34,837 nucleotides of DNA from an uncultured Clostridium sp. (lineage in GTDB: Bacteria; Bacillota; Clostridia; TANB77; CAG-508), in the NCBI GenBank assembly GCA_947571515.1, contig CANOYI010000004.1, positions 1 to 34,837 on the forward strand, given 5' to 3'. Below are positions 22,331 through 30,213 of the stretch, piece after piece. A program made the translations under genes and the position numbers. Position 1 is the stretch's first letter. Each line of letters begins with the position of its first letter. The notes under the pieces were generated by a model, which saw only the letters and a list, made by a program, of their open reading frames with translations, was not told where the DNA came from and did no database searches.

Positions 22331-23014
22331 TTAACATACCGCCTCTATGCCTCTTGATGTGATCATATCCTTCCCAACCCTTATTCCTTCAGATTTTGCC
22401 CGCTCCCCTTCCGTATTTATACTTATTTTGAAGCCACTATTGAACCTATGACATTTAGAGGTTCTGTCTCTATATTTCTCTTCTACCTGCTTCGGAATAA
22501 TTATCATAAGCGCCGTACATTGTCTTTCTAACTCTTCCTTTATCCCCAAGAGATAACCATTAAGAAAAGCGTTTTTTATACCTCTCCCGTCAAAATACCT
22601 GCAATCACTCATATATTCCATTCTTTGTTTTTGGTAATATTTTGCTGCTTCTTTATTCCCAACATTAAAAAGCATTTTAAAAGTTATTGCTGCTATTTCT
22701 GCATCCTTTTCATATCCATAAAATACAACGCTGCTCTTCCCATAATAGAAATACTTACATCTAAAGTTTTTAGCTACTATCGCAGATAAAGTATATTTCC
22801 ATTTATTGCCGGTTCCCACATCAACTCTTTTTTCTACAATATTTTCAATATCTTCTATTGCTTCAACTTCTGCTATGCTAATATGGTATTCTGCCATTAA
22901 TTTTTGTGCCTTAATAGCTGCGCTTTTCGCTTCTTCTATAGATGGATTGTTTTTTGATAATTCTAATACCTTTTTGATTTTTTCAATTATTTTTTCGCTT
23001 GCATTATTTTCCAT
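22331..23014 (-). CDS. DUF2786-domain protein
   Basis: 227 aa from the ATG at 23012-23014, which has GGAGG seven bases upstream. The N-terminal KIKKVLELSKNNPSIEEAKS and AIKAQKLMAEYHI are the DUF2786 helix pair. The rest (VVAKNFRCKYFYY-type strand, FKMLFNVGNKEAAKYY) matches the usual C-terminal partner domain. Widely found in phages and plasmids; function not established. Confidence 0.78.
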   Translation of the reverse strand: MENNASEKIIEKIKKVLELSKNNPSIEEAKSAAIKAQKLMAEYHISIAEVEAIEDIENIVEKRVDVGTGNKWKYTLSAIVAKNFRCKYFYYGKSSVVFYGYEKDAEIAAITFKMLFNVGNKEAAKYYQKQRMEYMSDCRYFDGRGIKNAFLNGYLLGIKEELERQCTALMIIIPKQVEEKYRDRTSKCHRFNSGFKISINTEGERAKSEGIRVGKDMITSRGIEAVC

Positions 23015-23073
23015 ATCATATCCTCCATTTTCCAAATCTACACCCGTAAAATGAGCAGTTTAAAATTCCCTAT

Positions 23074-23316
23074 TTACTCTATAATTTCCGCAGGTTCTTC
23101 CGAATAATATTCTTGATTCAAGCTTCCGTTCCATTCTTCCTCATTATATACAAAAGCACAATTCAAACAGTCTTTATGTCTGTTTGGATATTTTTTCTGA
23201 AACTTAGTCATTGCTTCCCCTTTACAATCTGCAATAACTATTAAATAAGTATCTTGATATGGAAAACCTAAATCTGAACCAAACGTAAAATAAAATCTGT
23301 TTCTTTCCTTATTCAT
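23074..23316 (-). CDS. Small accessory protein, 80 aa
   Basis: Starts MNKERNRFYFTFGSDLGFPY; then YLIVIADCKGEAMTKFQKKY and a CLNCAFVYNEEEW segment. This YFTFGS..FPYQ.TYL.V pattern is common in small gut-Firmicutes element proteins. GGGATGG upstream is a moderate ribosome site. Function unknown. Confidence 0.65.
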   Translation of the reverse strand: MNKERNRFYFTFGSDLGFPYQDTYLIVIADCKGEAMTKFQKKYPNRHKDCLNCAFVYNEEEWNGSLNQEYYSEEPAEIIE

Positions 23317-23344
23317 AGCTTACCATCCCATAAAAGAATATAAC

Positions 23345-23497
23345 TTACCTTACATAAACATTGATATTTCTTTCATTATCACGTAACAATTTATATCCTA
23401 TATATTTCTCACTCATTCCAAGATCAACAAGAGTGTACTTCTTGTCTATCTCATATTCATCAAATTCTTTCCAAGAACACCATATATTTGTTATCAT
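23345..23497 (-). CDS. 50-aa microprotein
   Basis: Starts MITNIWCSWKEFDEYEIDKK and ends LLRDNERNINVYVR. It is bracketed by genes on the same strand with no overlap and has GAGG upstream. No family recognised. Confidence 0.48.
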   Translation of the reverse strand: MITNIWCSWKEFDEYEIDKKYTLVDLGMSEKYIGYKLLRDNERNINVYVR

Positions 23498-23510
23498 CCT
23501 GTCAGCCTCC

Positions 23511-23684
23511 TCAATACCCAATTACTAACCAGTGCAAAATCATCAAAAACGGAGCAGCAAACATTATTGCAATTGCAACATAATTTTCTAGAATTTTCCT
23601 TTTTCTTTGCTTTTCTTCTTCTAAAATAATTTCTCTTGCCTGCTCTAAAGTATAATAATCATACTCAACAACTATCTTATTCAT
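23511..23684 (-). CDS. Small membrane-anchored protein, 57 aa
   Basis: The start is placed at MNKIVVEYDYYTLEQAREII (23682-23684), 8 bp inside the upstream gene's end; the longer ORF start overlaps it by over 110 bp. A charged helix (EEEKQRKRKIL) is followed by a C-terminal transmembrane segment (YVAIAIMFAAPFLMILHWLV). Function unknown. Confidence 0.58.
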   Translation of the reverse strand: MNKIVVEYDYYTLEQAREIILEEEKQRKRKILENYVAIAIMFAAPFLMILHWLVIGY

Positions 23685-23898
23685 TTCGTGCCTCCAGTTC
23701 AATTTCATTTCCAGTTCTATCTGCAAAATACCACCTGTTTGTATAATCAGAATATTCAAGATATATGCCGATCTTAGGCAGGCTGTTTTCAACTTCCTTT
23801 TCTGCCTTAATGATATCCGCTAAATTTCCGCCAACCGTACTATTTAAGGTTTCCAGGCTGCTTATAAGCTTGTTCTTACGTTTTTTCGATATTCTCAT
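23677..23898 (-). CDS. Hypothetical protein, 73 aa
   Basis: Start at the ATG at 23896-23898 (AGGTGA upstream), not the TTG nine codons earlier. Starts MRISKKRKNKLISSLETLNS. Basic N-terminus, then an acidic half with YSDYTNRWYFADRTGNEI. It overlaps the membrane microprotein gene. Confidence 0.58.
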   Translation of the reverse strand: MRISKKRKNKLISSLETLNSTVGGNLADIIKAEKEVENSLPKIGIYLEYSDYTNRWYFADRTGNEIELEARNE

Positions 23899-23997
23899 TG
23901 TTATCACCTGCTCATAGTTTTCCAAATATTACAAAACGGTTATAGACTTATATTCTCCATGCCCGTTTTAGTTTCTCTGTACTCTCATAATCCAATA

Positions 23998-24261
23998 TTA
24001 ATAATCAAGCTCTCCTATAGCATAATAATATCCGCTACCATCATCATAATATAGTTGCAATCCGTCGTTTGCTTCCCAACACACAACTTTACGCATGTCA
24101 ACATAGTTCTCTAAAAATTCGTCCGATTTTGTATCTATGTAACCATCTGGTATATACGGGATCTTTTCCGTCTTCGCTTGAGTAGTTCCAAAAAAATAAG
24201 AACCAATAAACATGGTTCCTATGCTTGCATACGCTATAATTTTTCCTATATTTTTTCTCAT
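23998..24261 (-). CDS. Small secreted or membrane-anchored protein
   Basis: 87 aa from the ATG at 24259-24261 (AAAGGTG upstream). Residues 1-~28 form a signal peptide: MRKNIGKIIAYASIGTMFIG then SYFFGTTQA with a plausible cleavage after TQA. The mature part (YIPDGYIDTKSDEFLENYVD, LQLYYDDGSGYYYAIGELDY) belongs to a small Lachnospiraceae element family. Function unknown. Confidence 0.65.
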   Translation of the reverse strand: MRKNIGKIIAYASIGTMFIGSYFFGTTQAKTEKIPYIPDGYIDTKSDEFLENYVDMRKVVCWEANDGLQLYYDDGSGYYYAIGELDY

Positions 24262-24272
24262 TATTTTCACCT

Positions 24273-24368
24273 TTACTTAATTATTTTTTTTGCTTCTAAT
24301 CGACAAGTATAAGCTTGCTTCTTTTTTGTTTTCTTTTTCAGGCTAATACCTTTCTTCAAATTGATCAT
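24273..24368 (-). CDS. 31-aa very basic microprotein
   Basis: MINLKKGISLKKKTKKKQAY and a further 11 residues, with AAAGGAGAAG upstream. Eleven lysines suggest nucleic-acid or membrane binding. It sits just downstream of the methyltransferase gene in the same direction. Confidence 0.42.
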   Translation of the reverse strand: MINLKKGISLKKKTKKKQAYTCRLEAKKIIK

Positions 24369-24402
24369 TTTTCTTCTCCTTTCTACTACAATTTTATAGT
24401 AT

Positions 24403-26049
24403 CTATGCCGTTCTTCCTTCCAACAAATTCAAATTATTTCCATCAAAAAGATAATATTCACTGTTGGAAACAACTTTATTATATTCCTTTTCGCCTTCAA
24501 ACTCATTTATAACTTTCTTTTCTTCTACTGTCATATCCTTATATAATTTTTTACCATATGAAGGCGGCAACCATCCCTTATGTTGACTCCCAAATATATT
24601 AAATTTCTTTAAAAGTTCCTCATTATTAAAAGTGATATGACAGGTTCCTTTTTTATAAAATGTAACTGTAAAATATTTCAATTGAATATTTTTTGTCTCT
24701 CCGTATTCTTCTGCAAACTTCAAAGAATCTTCCAGAGCAACCGCTTCCGTTAAACCTCCATCAAGATAATTAAAACACTTTTCTATATCTTGAAGTTTTT
24801 CCACCACTTTATAATTTGTCGGATGAAATTTCAATAGATACCAATTATCGAAACCATCTAAAGGAATTATCACTTTCTTATTAATTATCCATGACTTATT
24901 AGTTTTCCATCCATTGTAATAATGAATATTTTTTGACATTTCATCGTACCAATGATATTTATTGCTTAATTCGTCAAAAAGTGCAATTATCGTGTCCTCA
25001 ATACCTTTAACAACCTTCTTTTGCATATCTATTTTTAATTCATATATATTATAAAGTGAGAAATCATAATCTTTTAATTCTTCTACTTTATTATAAAATT
25101 CATGTCTTAAATTTCCTGTAAGCTGCCCAATGAATTTTTTATTTTCAAAAAGTGCGTTCCAATATTTTCCTCTCACTTCTCTTATATATTCATTGACAGA
25201 CAATGTATTGCGATATCGGTCACTATTCTTACTTAAATCTAAAGAAAGAATACAACCACCTTTCTGGATAGTTTCCCCTGTTTTCTCATCTTTTCCAAAT
25301 TCAGACAAAATAAAGGGTTTCATTGCATAATATTCTTTAATAAGTCTAATTCCTGCATTTACTTCTAATTGATATTGATTTACGATAGCCTTAAAAAAAT
25401 CACTATCGATTAGTTGTGCACTTTCCGTTTCTGAAAATTCTCTTTGTTCCTGTGCTTTTCTTAGCCCATCCAAAATAAAGGATTTTCTATGTACTTCTGG
25501 AAGTTGTACCTTTACAAGAGCAATTTCAACCATTGTTTTTCGTTCTGCATCAAGAAATGCATCTTGTATATATTCTACTTTTGCATTATATTCTGCTAAT
25601 TTCCGTTTCAGGTCTAATCTATCGTTAGTACAGGGATTTTTTAATGTTTCCGCATTTAATAGACAAACAACTGCGCCTGCATTTCTTTCTTGCATTTCCA
25701 ACGCCTTTAACAGATGTTTACACCCATTACTAAATGGTGGATTCATAATTATTAAATCGTACTCTTTCATTGTGTCATATGTCAAAAAATCATCGTGAAC
25801 AACACGGAAATTTTTTCCTCTAAGAATGTGCTGCAAATTCTGATCAAATTCTATGCAATCAATATCAAAAGAACGTTTTGTATAATACTGTGTTGCACTT
25901 CCCTCTTTTTGTTTTAACGCTTCTACAATATTACCTTTTCCGGCCGATGGTTCCAGTATAGATTTTATCATATCAAATTCTAACCCTGAAAACATTCTAT
26001 CAATAAGATGTTTAGGAGTCGGATAAAAGTCTTTATTTTCTGTAAACAT
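24403..26049 (-). CDS. SAM-dependent DNA adenine methyltransferase with DUF4942-like C-terminus
   Basis: 548 aa. Motif I ILEPSAGKGN at 31-40 binds SAM; DLIIMNPPFSNG at 98-109 contains the catalytic NPPF of N6-adenine methyltransferases. A long C-terminal region (~190-548, with GCILSLDLSKNSDRYRNTLS) fits DUF4942-type proteins. No restriction enzyme is encoded beside it, so it is an orphan methyltransferase, probably protecting the element or controlling its own DNA. It is followed by the basic microprotein and preceded by the 554-aa gene. Confidence 0.85.
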   Translation of the reverse strand: MFTENKDFYPTPKHLIDRMFSGLEFDMIKSILEPSAGKGNIVEALKQKEGSATQYYTKRSFDIDCIEFDQNLQHILRGKNFRVVHDDFLTYDTMKEYDLIIMNPPFSNGCKHLLKALEMQERNAGAVVCLLNAETLKNPCTNDRLDLKRKLAEYNAKVEYIQDAFLDAERKTMVEIALVKVQLPEVHRKSFILDGLRKAQEQREFSETESAQLIDSDFFKAIVNQYQLEVNAGIRLIKEYYAMKPFILSEFGKDEKTGETIQKGGCILSLDLSKNSDRYRNTLSVNEYIREVRGKYWNALFENKKFIGQLTGNLRHEFYNKVEELKDYDFSLYNIYELKIDMQKKVVKGIEDTIIALFDELSNKYHWYDEMSKNIHYYNGWKTNKSWIINKKVIIPLDGFDNWYLLKFHPTNYKVVEKLQDIEKCFNYLDGGLTEAVALEDSLKFAEEYGETKNIQLKYFTVTFYKKGTCHITFNNEELLKKFNIFGSQHKGWLPPSYGKKLYKDMTVEEKKVINEFEGEKEYNKVVSNSEYYLFDGNNLNLLEGRTA

Positions 26050-26098
26050 AGTTTATTATTCCTTTCTTTCCATAATTTATAGACGACATTTCAACCGC

Positions 26099-27763
26099 CT
26101 ATTCTATTTGTAATAATTTTTCTGGATTATATTTAAATATAAAACCTCGCTTGAAGCTACTATAATACCCTTGCATAGTAGCAAATTTCCGCTTAACATT
26201 TGCAAAATCCATCTTATCCAATTCTTTTTCAGGTTTTACAATCCAAATTTTCACGCCTGTTTTTGTATGTATATCTTCTGTTATAATATAATTAACAGAT
26301 TCCTTTTTCTGCTCTCCTTTATTTTCGTTAGATTCTACTTGCTGTTCTTCTACTGTTCCTGAATTTACCACAACATTCAACTTATTGGATGGATTTTCTT
26401 TAAAAAGAAAACCATGCTTAAACCGTGAATAATATCCACCCAAGGATTTAATATACTTGTTTACAGCGTCGTACTCTTCACGACTTAATTTCTCCACAAC
26501 TTTAACTAGAAAAATCTTTTCATTATTTCTTGTATCTGTATCTTCTGTAAGTTCATAAGTATAATTGTTTACGTTAATTTCTTTTATCTCTTTTGTAACT
26601 TTCGTTTTTGTTTCTTGTTTCTTTTTTTCTGTTTTAACCTTCTTCTTAACAACCTTTTCTACCTCGTACGGCGTTTTTACTTCCTGTAATTCACACCATG
26701 CTATAGCGCCTTTTTCAATCCATTTAGTAAGATTGTCATGTACTCCTGATCCAATATACCAATAATTATTTTTACTCGCGTTTCCTGTACATTCTTTTGT
26801 ATATTTTCTATTAAGTTTATTGGCATGGTACGATTTTTGTCCTTTATATTCCGTTTCATGAATACGGTATACAAGTCCCTTTCTACATCCATATGAAAAA
26901 TTGGACTTTAAAATAAAAAGCTGCCCTTCTTTAATTTCTCCACTGGTAACATCAACTGGCTTTAACTCTTTTTTGTACTCAGTTACTGTAATTTTTTCAT
27001 AAATATAACCGTCTTCTTCACCAAGCAAACCGCCGCATGTAGTATCAATTTTATTTATGAAATTCTCAAATTTATCAATAAGCCTGATATCTTTTTCCAA
27101 ATTTTCAAGATGTCTTTCTGTGTTTCTTCTTGCGTCTTCTTCGTTGCTATAATATCCGTGAAGCAAAAGCTCTTGAGTATTCTTTTCTGCATAGGCTTTT
27201 TTATCCTTTTTGTACTCCCGTACACCTTCCATATCACGACTATAGTTGTAATATTTCCAAAGACTAGAGAATTTTAAAATTCCATTACCTTTAGCTATGA
27301 TAATTCCATCTTTCTCAATATGCCAATTCATTTTTGGTGGGTGTGCCATATGTCCGGGAACTATACCAACAACAATATATTTTTCTTTGTTTTCGGCTGA
27401 CTCTTCTGCTTTTTTCTGCAAACGTTCTATCATTATTTTTGCGCTTTCTGCTTCTGCTTCCGATGCTCCGCGATCTACTGTCATAGCTTCTAACCTTTTA
27501 ATTTTTCCTGCTATGCTGCAATCATATGTAAAGCCAGAATAATTATATTTCCTAATTTCTTGTGGTTCTGCTGCGCCATAAACATCCACACAAAGAATAT
27601 AACCGTTTTTCTCAGCTATACCATCCCAATGCGCAGGACTCCAATAATCCGTCATACTGTCACTTTGATCTGGTGTATAACCATATACTTTCCATCCTTC
27701 CATGCTCATTAATTTATGGGCTATCATAACTTTTACTTCCCTGTATTCATAATAATTTGACAT
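26099..27763 (-). CDS. 554-aa accessory protein with duplicated C-terminal domain
   Basis: AAGG seven bases before the ATG. The N-terminal half (KVYGYTPDQSDSMTDYWSPA; YIVVGIVPGHMAHPPKMNWH at ~129-148) is a domain seen next to methyltransferases on mobile elements. A lysine-rich linker (367-397) joins two tandem copies of a ~63-aa domain at 401-463 and 491-553, both of the form ..TED..T.......VK....GYYS.FK.GF.FK.NP. Probably DNA-related; biochemical role unknown. It is cotranscribed with the methyltransferase. Confidence 0.7.
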   Translation of the reverse strand: MSNYYEYREVKVMIAHKLMSMEGWKVYGYTPDQSDSMTDYWSPAHWDGIAEKNGYILCVDVYGAAEPQEIRKYNYSGFTYDCSIAGKIKRLEAMTVDRGASEAEAESAKIMIERLQKKAEESAENKEKYIVVGIVPGHMAHPPKMNWHIEKDGIIIAKGNGILKFSSLWKYYNYSRDMEGVREYKKDKKAYAEKNTQELLLHGYYSNEEDARRNTERHLENLEKDIRLIDKFENFINKIDTTCGGLLGEEDGYIYEKITVTEYKKELKPVDVTSGEIKEGQLFILKSNFSYGCRKGLVYRIHETEYKGQKSYHANKLNRKYTKECTGNASKNNYWYIGSGVHDNLTKWIEKGAIAWCELQEVKTPYEVEKVVKKKVKTEKKKQETKTKVTKEIKEINVNNYTYELTEDTDTRNNEKIFLVKVVEKLSREEYDAVNKYIKSLGGYYSRFKHGFLFKENPSNKLNVVVNSGTVEEQQVESNENKGEQKKESVNYIITEDIHTKTGVKIWIVKPEKELDKMDFANVKRKFATMQGYYSSFKRGFIFKYNPEKLLQIE

Positions 27764-27790
27764 ATCTTTACCTTATCCTTTCTAAATTGC

Positions 27791-28000
27791 CTATATATCA
27801 ATAACCATTTCTACATTTATTTTCTTGTTACCCTCTGCATTTAACAGACTTGAGACTGTCTGAAAGCTGATCAAACTTTCAGGCTGCATTATAACAAGTT
27901 GCAATTTACCCAGACCGCCAAACGTTTTGAATTTGTCTCTTACGCTTTCTATCTTATTCCGTCCGATTAGATGTAGATAGCTGGGAAGCTCAATTTTCAA
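27791..28000 (-). CDS. Hypothetical protein, 69 aa, first gene of the methyltransferase operon
   Basis: TTG start with no clear ribosome site, reading MKIELPSYLHLIGRNKIESV. Basic N-half, hydrophobic C-half (LQLVIMQPESLISFQTVSSL). The start is uncertain. It lies directly after the promoter at 28042-28069. Confidence 0.5.
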   Translation of the reverse strand: MKIELPSYLHLIGRNKIESVRDKFKTFGGLGKLQLVIMQPESLISFQTVSSLLNAEGNKKINVEMVIDI

Positions 28001-28041
28001 TGTGCTTTGTAAAGGTTCGTTTCTTTCCTTTAACTGTCTTT

Positions 28042-28093
28042 ATTGTATCACATTTTTGTGAGATGTCAATAATATTCGTGATATTTTCTCACG
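28042..28093 (-). promoter_or_regulatory. Promoter of the methyltransferase operon with two XRE-type operators
   Basis: On the minus strand, TTGACA (28064-28069), 16 bp, and TACAAT (28042-28047). The spacer is filled by TCACATTTTTGTGA (28048-28061), and a second dyad, CGTGA...TCACG, lies at 28077-28093. Both share TCAC/GTGA half-sites and are probably bound by the XRE protein encoded immediately upstream. Confidence 0.7.
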
Positions 28094-28119
28094 TTTTTAT
28101 GATATTTCAAGATAAAGAA

Positions 28120-28150
28120 AAAGACTATCGCTTTATCGCTAATAGCCTTT
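28120..28150 (-). terminator. Terminator after the XRE gene
   Basis: On the minus strand, AAAGGCTAT pairs with ATAGTCTTT (one G.U), followed by TTTC. It separates the regulator from the operon it probably controls. Confidence 0.65.
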
Positions 28151-28373
28151 AAACTTCTTTTCCTGTATCATTCATTTTAATAATAACATCATATGAGCAA
28201 TTTAAAATCTTACAAATTTCTTGTAAATCAGATTCCGAAAAATTGTCACGTTTAAACCTGTTATATAATGCAGATGGGCTATTATAACCCATTTTTATAG
28301 ATAACTCTTGTACTGTCATATGACGATATTCTAAAACGACTTTTATTTTTTCTCCTATAGTAATCTTTATCAC
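28149..28373 (-). CDS. XRE-family regulator of the methyltransferase operon
   Basis: The helix-turn-helix region reads MTVQELSIKMGYNSPSALYN, then RFKRDNFSESDLQEICKILN. The conventional start is the GTG at 28371-28373, but that GTG lies inside the best ribosome site (GGAAGGTGA). Translation from the ATT at 28362-28364 (ITIGEKIKVV, the typical XRE N-terminus) fits spacing better. The longest frame starts at a TTG at 28403. It probably represses the promoter at 28042-28069 through the two TCAC/GTGA dyads. Confidence 0.75.
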   Translation of the reverse strand: MIKITIGEKIKVVLEYRHMTVQELSIKMGYNSPSALYNRFKRDNFSESDLQEICKILNCSYDVIIKMNDTGKEV

Positions 28374-28395
28374 CTTCCTTATACTATATAATAAA

Positions 28396-28492
28396 AAGCA
28401 CAATTATTTTTGGCTGGGCGGTGTATCCAGCATCTCAGGTACTCTTGCGAGTGTGTCGGGAACCATTTCCGACCTCAAAAATAATTATGCTT
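28396..28492 (-). ncRNA. Four-way-junction structured RNA element
   Basis: Outer arms 28396-28412 and 28476-28492 pair over 17 bp. The one mismatch (C.A) on the plus strand becomes a U.G pair on the minus strand. Inside are three hairpins: GTCGGAA/TTCCGAC (one bulge), ACTC-GCAA-GAGT with a GNRA-type loop on the minus strand, and GCTGG/CCAGC. A T-rich run follows the outer stem on the minus strand. It lies between the antitoxin-like gene and the XRE gene. It could be a terminator, a leader or a small mobile repeat; no family recognised. Confidence 0.55.
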
Positions 28493-28503
28493 ATTACCAT
28501 CCC

Positions 28504-28716
28504 CTAATCCCAATTTATAGCATCATGTGAAATAGTTCTATTTTCTGCAATGTCCTTTTCAGCTTCTTCAAGTGCTTTTTTTTCTATTGGCGTAACCTTT
28601 GTATAATCCGGATCCCATGCAAGTACAAGTTTTTTTATAAATTCAAGAGCAAAATTTTGTTCACTTTCCGGTAAAATTTCCATAAGGCTTGCAGCTTCCT
28701 TTATTGCTCCACTCAT
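28504..28716 (-). CDS. Probable antitoxin of the RelE-type toxin
   Basis: 70 aa from the ATG at 28714-28716 (AAAGGGG upstream). Starts MSGAIKEAASLMEILPESEQ; then FALEFIKKLVLAWDPDYTKV and an acidic helix (EKKALEEAEKDIAENR). This fits the clostridial antitoxin family that carries a RelB-like toxin-binding tail. Encoded 15 bp after the toxin, i.e. toxin first. Confidence 0.7.
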   Translation of the reverse strand: MSGAIKEAASLMEILPESEQNFALEFIKKLVLAWDPDYTKVTPIEKKALEEAEKDIAENRTISHDAINWD

Positions 28717-28731
28717 ACAAAACACCCCTTT

Positions 28732-28992
28732 CTATTTATAAACATCGCCTCTTGTATCAACATTCATAATATATAATACTTTAATTTCCCCATCTTGATT
28801 ATAATTGTATATTATCCTATACTTTCCTATTCTTAATCGTTTTCTACCATCTGAAAACCCTTGCATAGTTTTTATATCACCTTTTGGTGGATTTTCTGTC
28901 AAACCTTCAATTCCTGCTTTAATTCGCTGTTTTGTCGGTTTATCCAACGATTCAATATATTTTACCGCCTTTTTTGTATATTCAATTTTCAC
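28732..28992 (-). CDS. RelE/ParE-family toxin
   Basis: 86 aa from the GTG at 28990-28992, which has GGAGG eight bases upstream; the ATG five codons earlier overlaps that site. VKIEYTKKAVKYIESLDKPT, then RKRLRIGKYRIIYNYNQDGE and VDTRGDVYK match RelE toxins that cleave mRNA on the ribosome (family knowledge). The R..R..K.R..Y core is intact. Confidence 0.85.
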   Translation of the reverse strand: MKIEYTKKAVKYIESLDKPTKQRIKAGIEGLTENPPKGDIKTMQGFSDGRKRLRIGKYRIIYNYNQDGEIKVLYIMNVDTRGDVYK

Positions 28993-29007
28993 GTTGTCAA
29001 CCTCCAT

Positions 29008-29379
29008 CTTTATTACATTATATCAAATATTAAAAAATATTCAATCTTTTATTACTTATCCATACCCACAAAATAGACTTTCCAATGATGTTGACTAAGA
29101 ACCTTTTAAGCGGTGATTGATTCCGACATGTTCACTCAACCAATTCTTACCCTGGATCTGTCCTCATGTTTGATTCTTTCTTGTAGGCATGATAAATAAT
29201 AAAACTATATATTACTTTTTTATTTCTCTGTTTAGTCATCACATTCCTTTTTGAAAAGCAGTTGACCGCTTTTATATATGAAAGAGCTTGTCACAATGGC
29301 AAGCTTTTTAGTTTTCTATATGTGTTTTGATTAGTTTCATTTTTCTGTAGAAACTCTAATAATCAATCCTTTTCTTTTC
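29008..29379. other. Non-coding region upstream of the RelE module
   Basis: No gene is supportable. A plus-strand intrinsic terminator is present at 29286-29312. The rest is AT-rich with no further structure that I can defend. Confidence 0.4.
29286..29312 (+). terminator. Plus-strand intrinsic terminator
   Basis: GCTTG...CAAGC stem around TCACAATGG, followed by TTTTTAG. It points to a rightward transcript with no gene attached. Confidence 0.55.
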
Positions 29380-29731
29380 ATTATAGGAATTTTTAGCAGC
29401 TTATTAGTGCTCTGTTGCTTCCCTGGTAACTTCAGGAGGTCTGCAACTGCCCTAGATACCTCTTTTTGGCAGGTATCCATGACGCTTTACGCGTAACCTA
29501 TGATCTACTTTAATATAGTTTTATCAACTCCCCTAGATTCTTATAGACACTTAATTCATTTCAAACGATATATGCACTTACGACCATATAGGTAGCCCTC
29601 ACGTTTTTCATCTGTAGCCCTCATATAAATAGGTTTGGCTCAAAAACTATATATTTCGTTGTCAATGTACAATCGTTACTAAATAGTAACGCATAATCGT
29701 TATTGGAATTTAAAGTGAAAAACTCATTGAC

Positions 29732-29760
29732 TTGACTTTTTTAGAAAAATCGGATACACT
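29732..29760 (+). promoter_or_regulatory. Candidate promoter for the 29767 small RNA
   Basis: TTGACT (29732-29737), 17 bp, and TACACT (29755-29760). The -10 matches four of six consensus bases. Confidence 0.4.
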
Positions 29761-29766
29761 CAACCT

Positions 29767-29850
29767 TGTGAGGGTTTGAGTATAGAGTTGGGTTTTTCAT
29801 CTTTATACTCCGTAGCTGGGAAAGTTTGCCGACTTTCTCAGCTATTTTTT
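29767..29850 (+). ncRNA. Small RNA with strong terminator
   Basis: About 84 nt: hairpin GAGTATA/TATACTC (29778-29810), then a terminator of 13 bp with one G.U (TAGCTGGGAAAGT with ACTTTCTCAGCTA, loop TTGCCG) and six Ts. No start codon with a ribosome site. Unknown family. Confidence 0.5.
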
Positions 29851-29936
29851 GTGTGTCCGTGCTATGATTTACTGGTATCATCACCAGTATTAACAGCCCC
29901 TTGGTCTTATTGACTCTGCTTTAATATGCTGCTAGT

Positions 29937-29988
29937 GGGTAATTTGCTTTGATGCTACGACCGTATTGCTTGCCGATTACCCTTTTTT
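29937..29988 (+). terminator. Second tandem plus-strand terminator
   Basis: GGGTAAT (29937-29943) pairs with ATTACCC (29976-29982), followed by TTTTTT. The long apical part may fold further. It ends another gene-free transcript about 140 nt after the first terminator. Confidence 0.55.
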
Positions 29989-30213
29989 AATTTTGTAGTG
30001 CCGTATCACTACTGGGCTAGTTCCCTATTTAGCTGGGAGCGCTGTACCTGTTTAGTTGGTAACTTACTAAGGTTTTTAACTTGTAATTATTATAACCCTT
30101 TTGGTTATGCTTGTCAATACCTTTTTGTATCTTTTTTTATTTTATTTTTATATTGATTTTCATATCATAATATGTTATGTTATAATACTTTACAGAAAGA
30201 AGGTATATTATAT

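Larger units (their letters stand above)
29380..30110 (+). ncRNA. Gene-free, densely structured region (one large or several small RNAs)
   Basis: About 730 bp without an ORF, packed with stems. These include GTTGC/GCAAC enclosing CCTG/CAGG (~29413), GATACCT/AGGTATC (~29455), CGTTACTA/TAGTAACG (29674-29691), GAGTATA/TATACTC (29778-29810), TACTGGT/ACCAGTA (~29870), GTAGTG/CACTAC (~29996) and TTAGT/ACTAA (~30052). Two strong T-tailed terminators on the plus strand (29813, 29937) set direction. It resembles in scale the large ornate RNAs known from Firmicutes phages, but I cannot assign a family. Confidence 0.45.

Noticed and set aside
28396..28492. tRNA gene, from the cloverleaf-like outline
   Set aside because: The outer stem is 17 bp, and there is no anticodon arm of tRNA geometry, T-psi-C sequence or CCA-type end.
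29008..29379. Plus-strand ORFs opposite relE
   Set aside because: They are antisense shadows of the toxin gene and run into AT-rich non-coding sequence.
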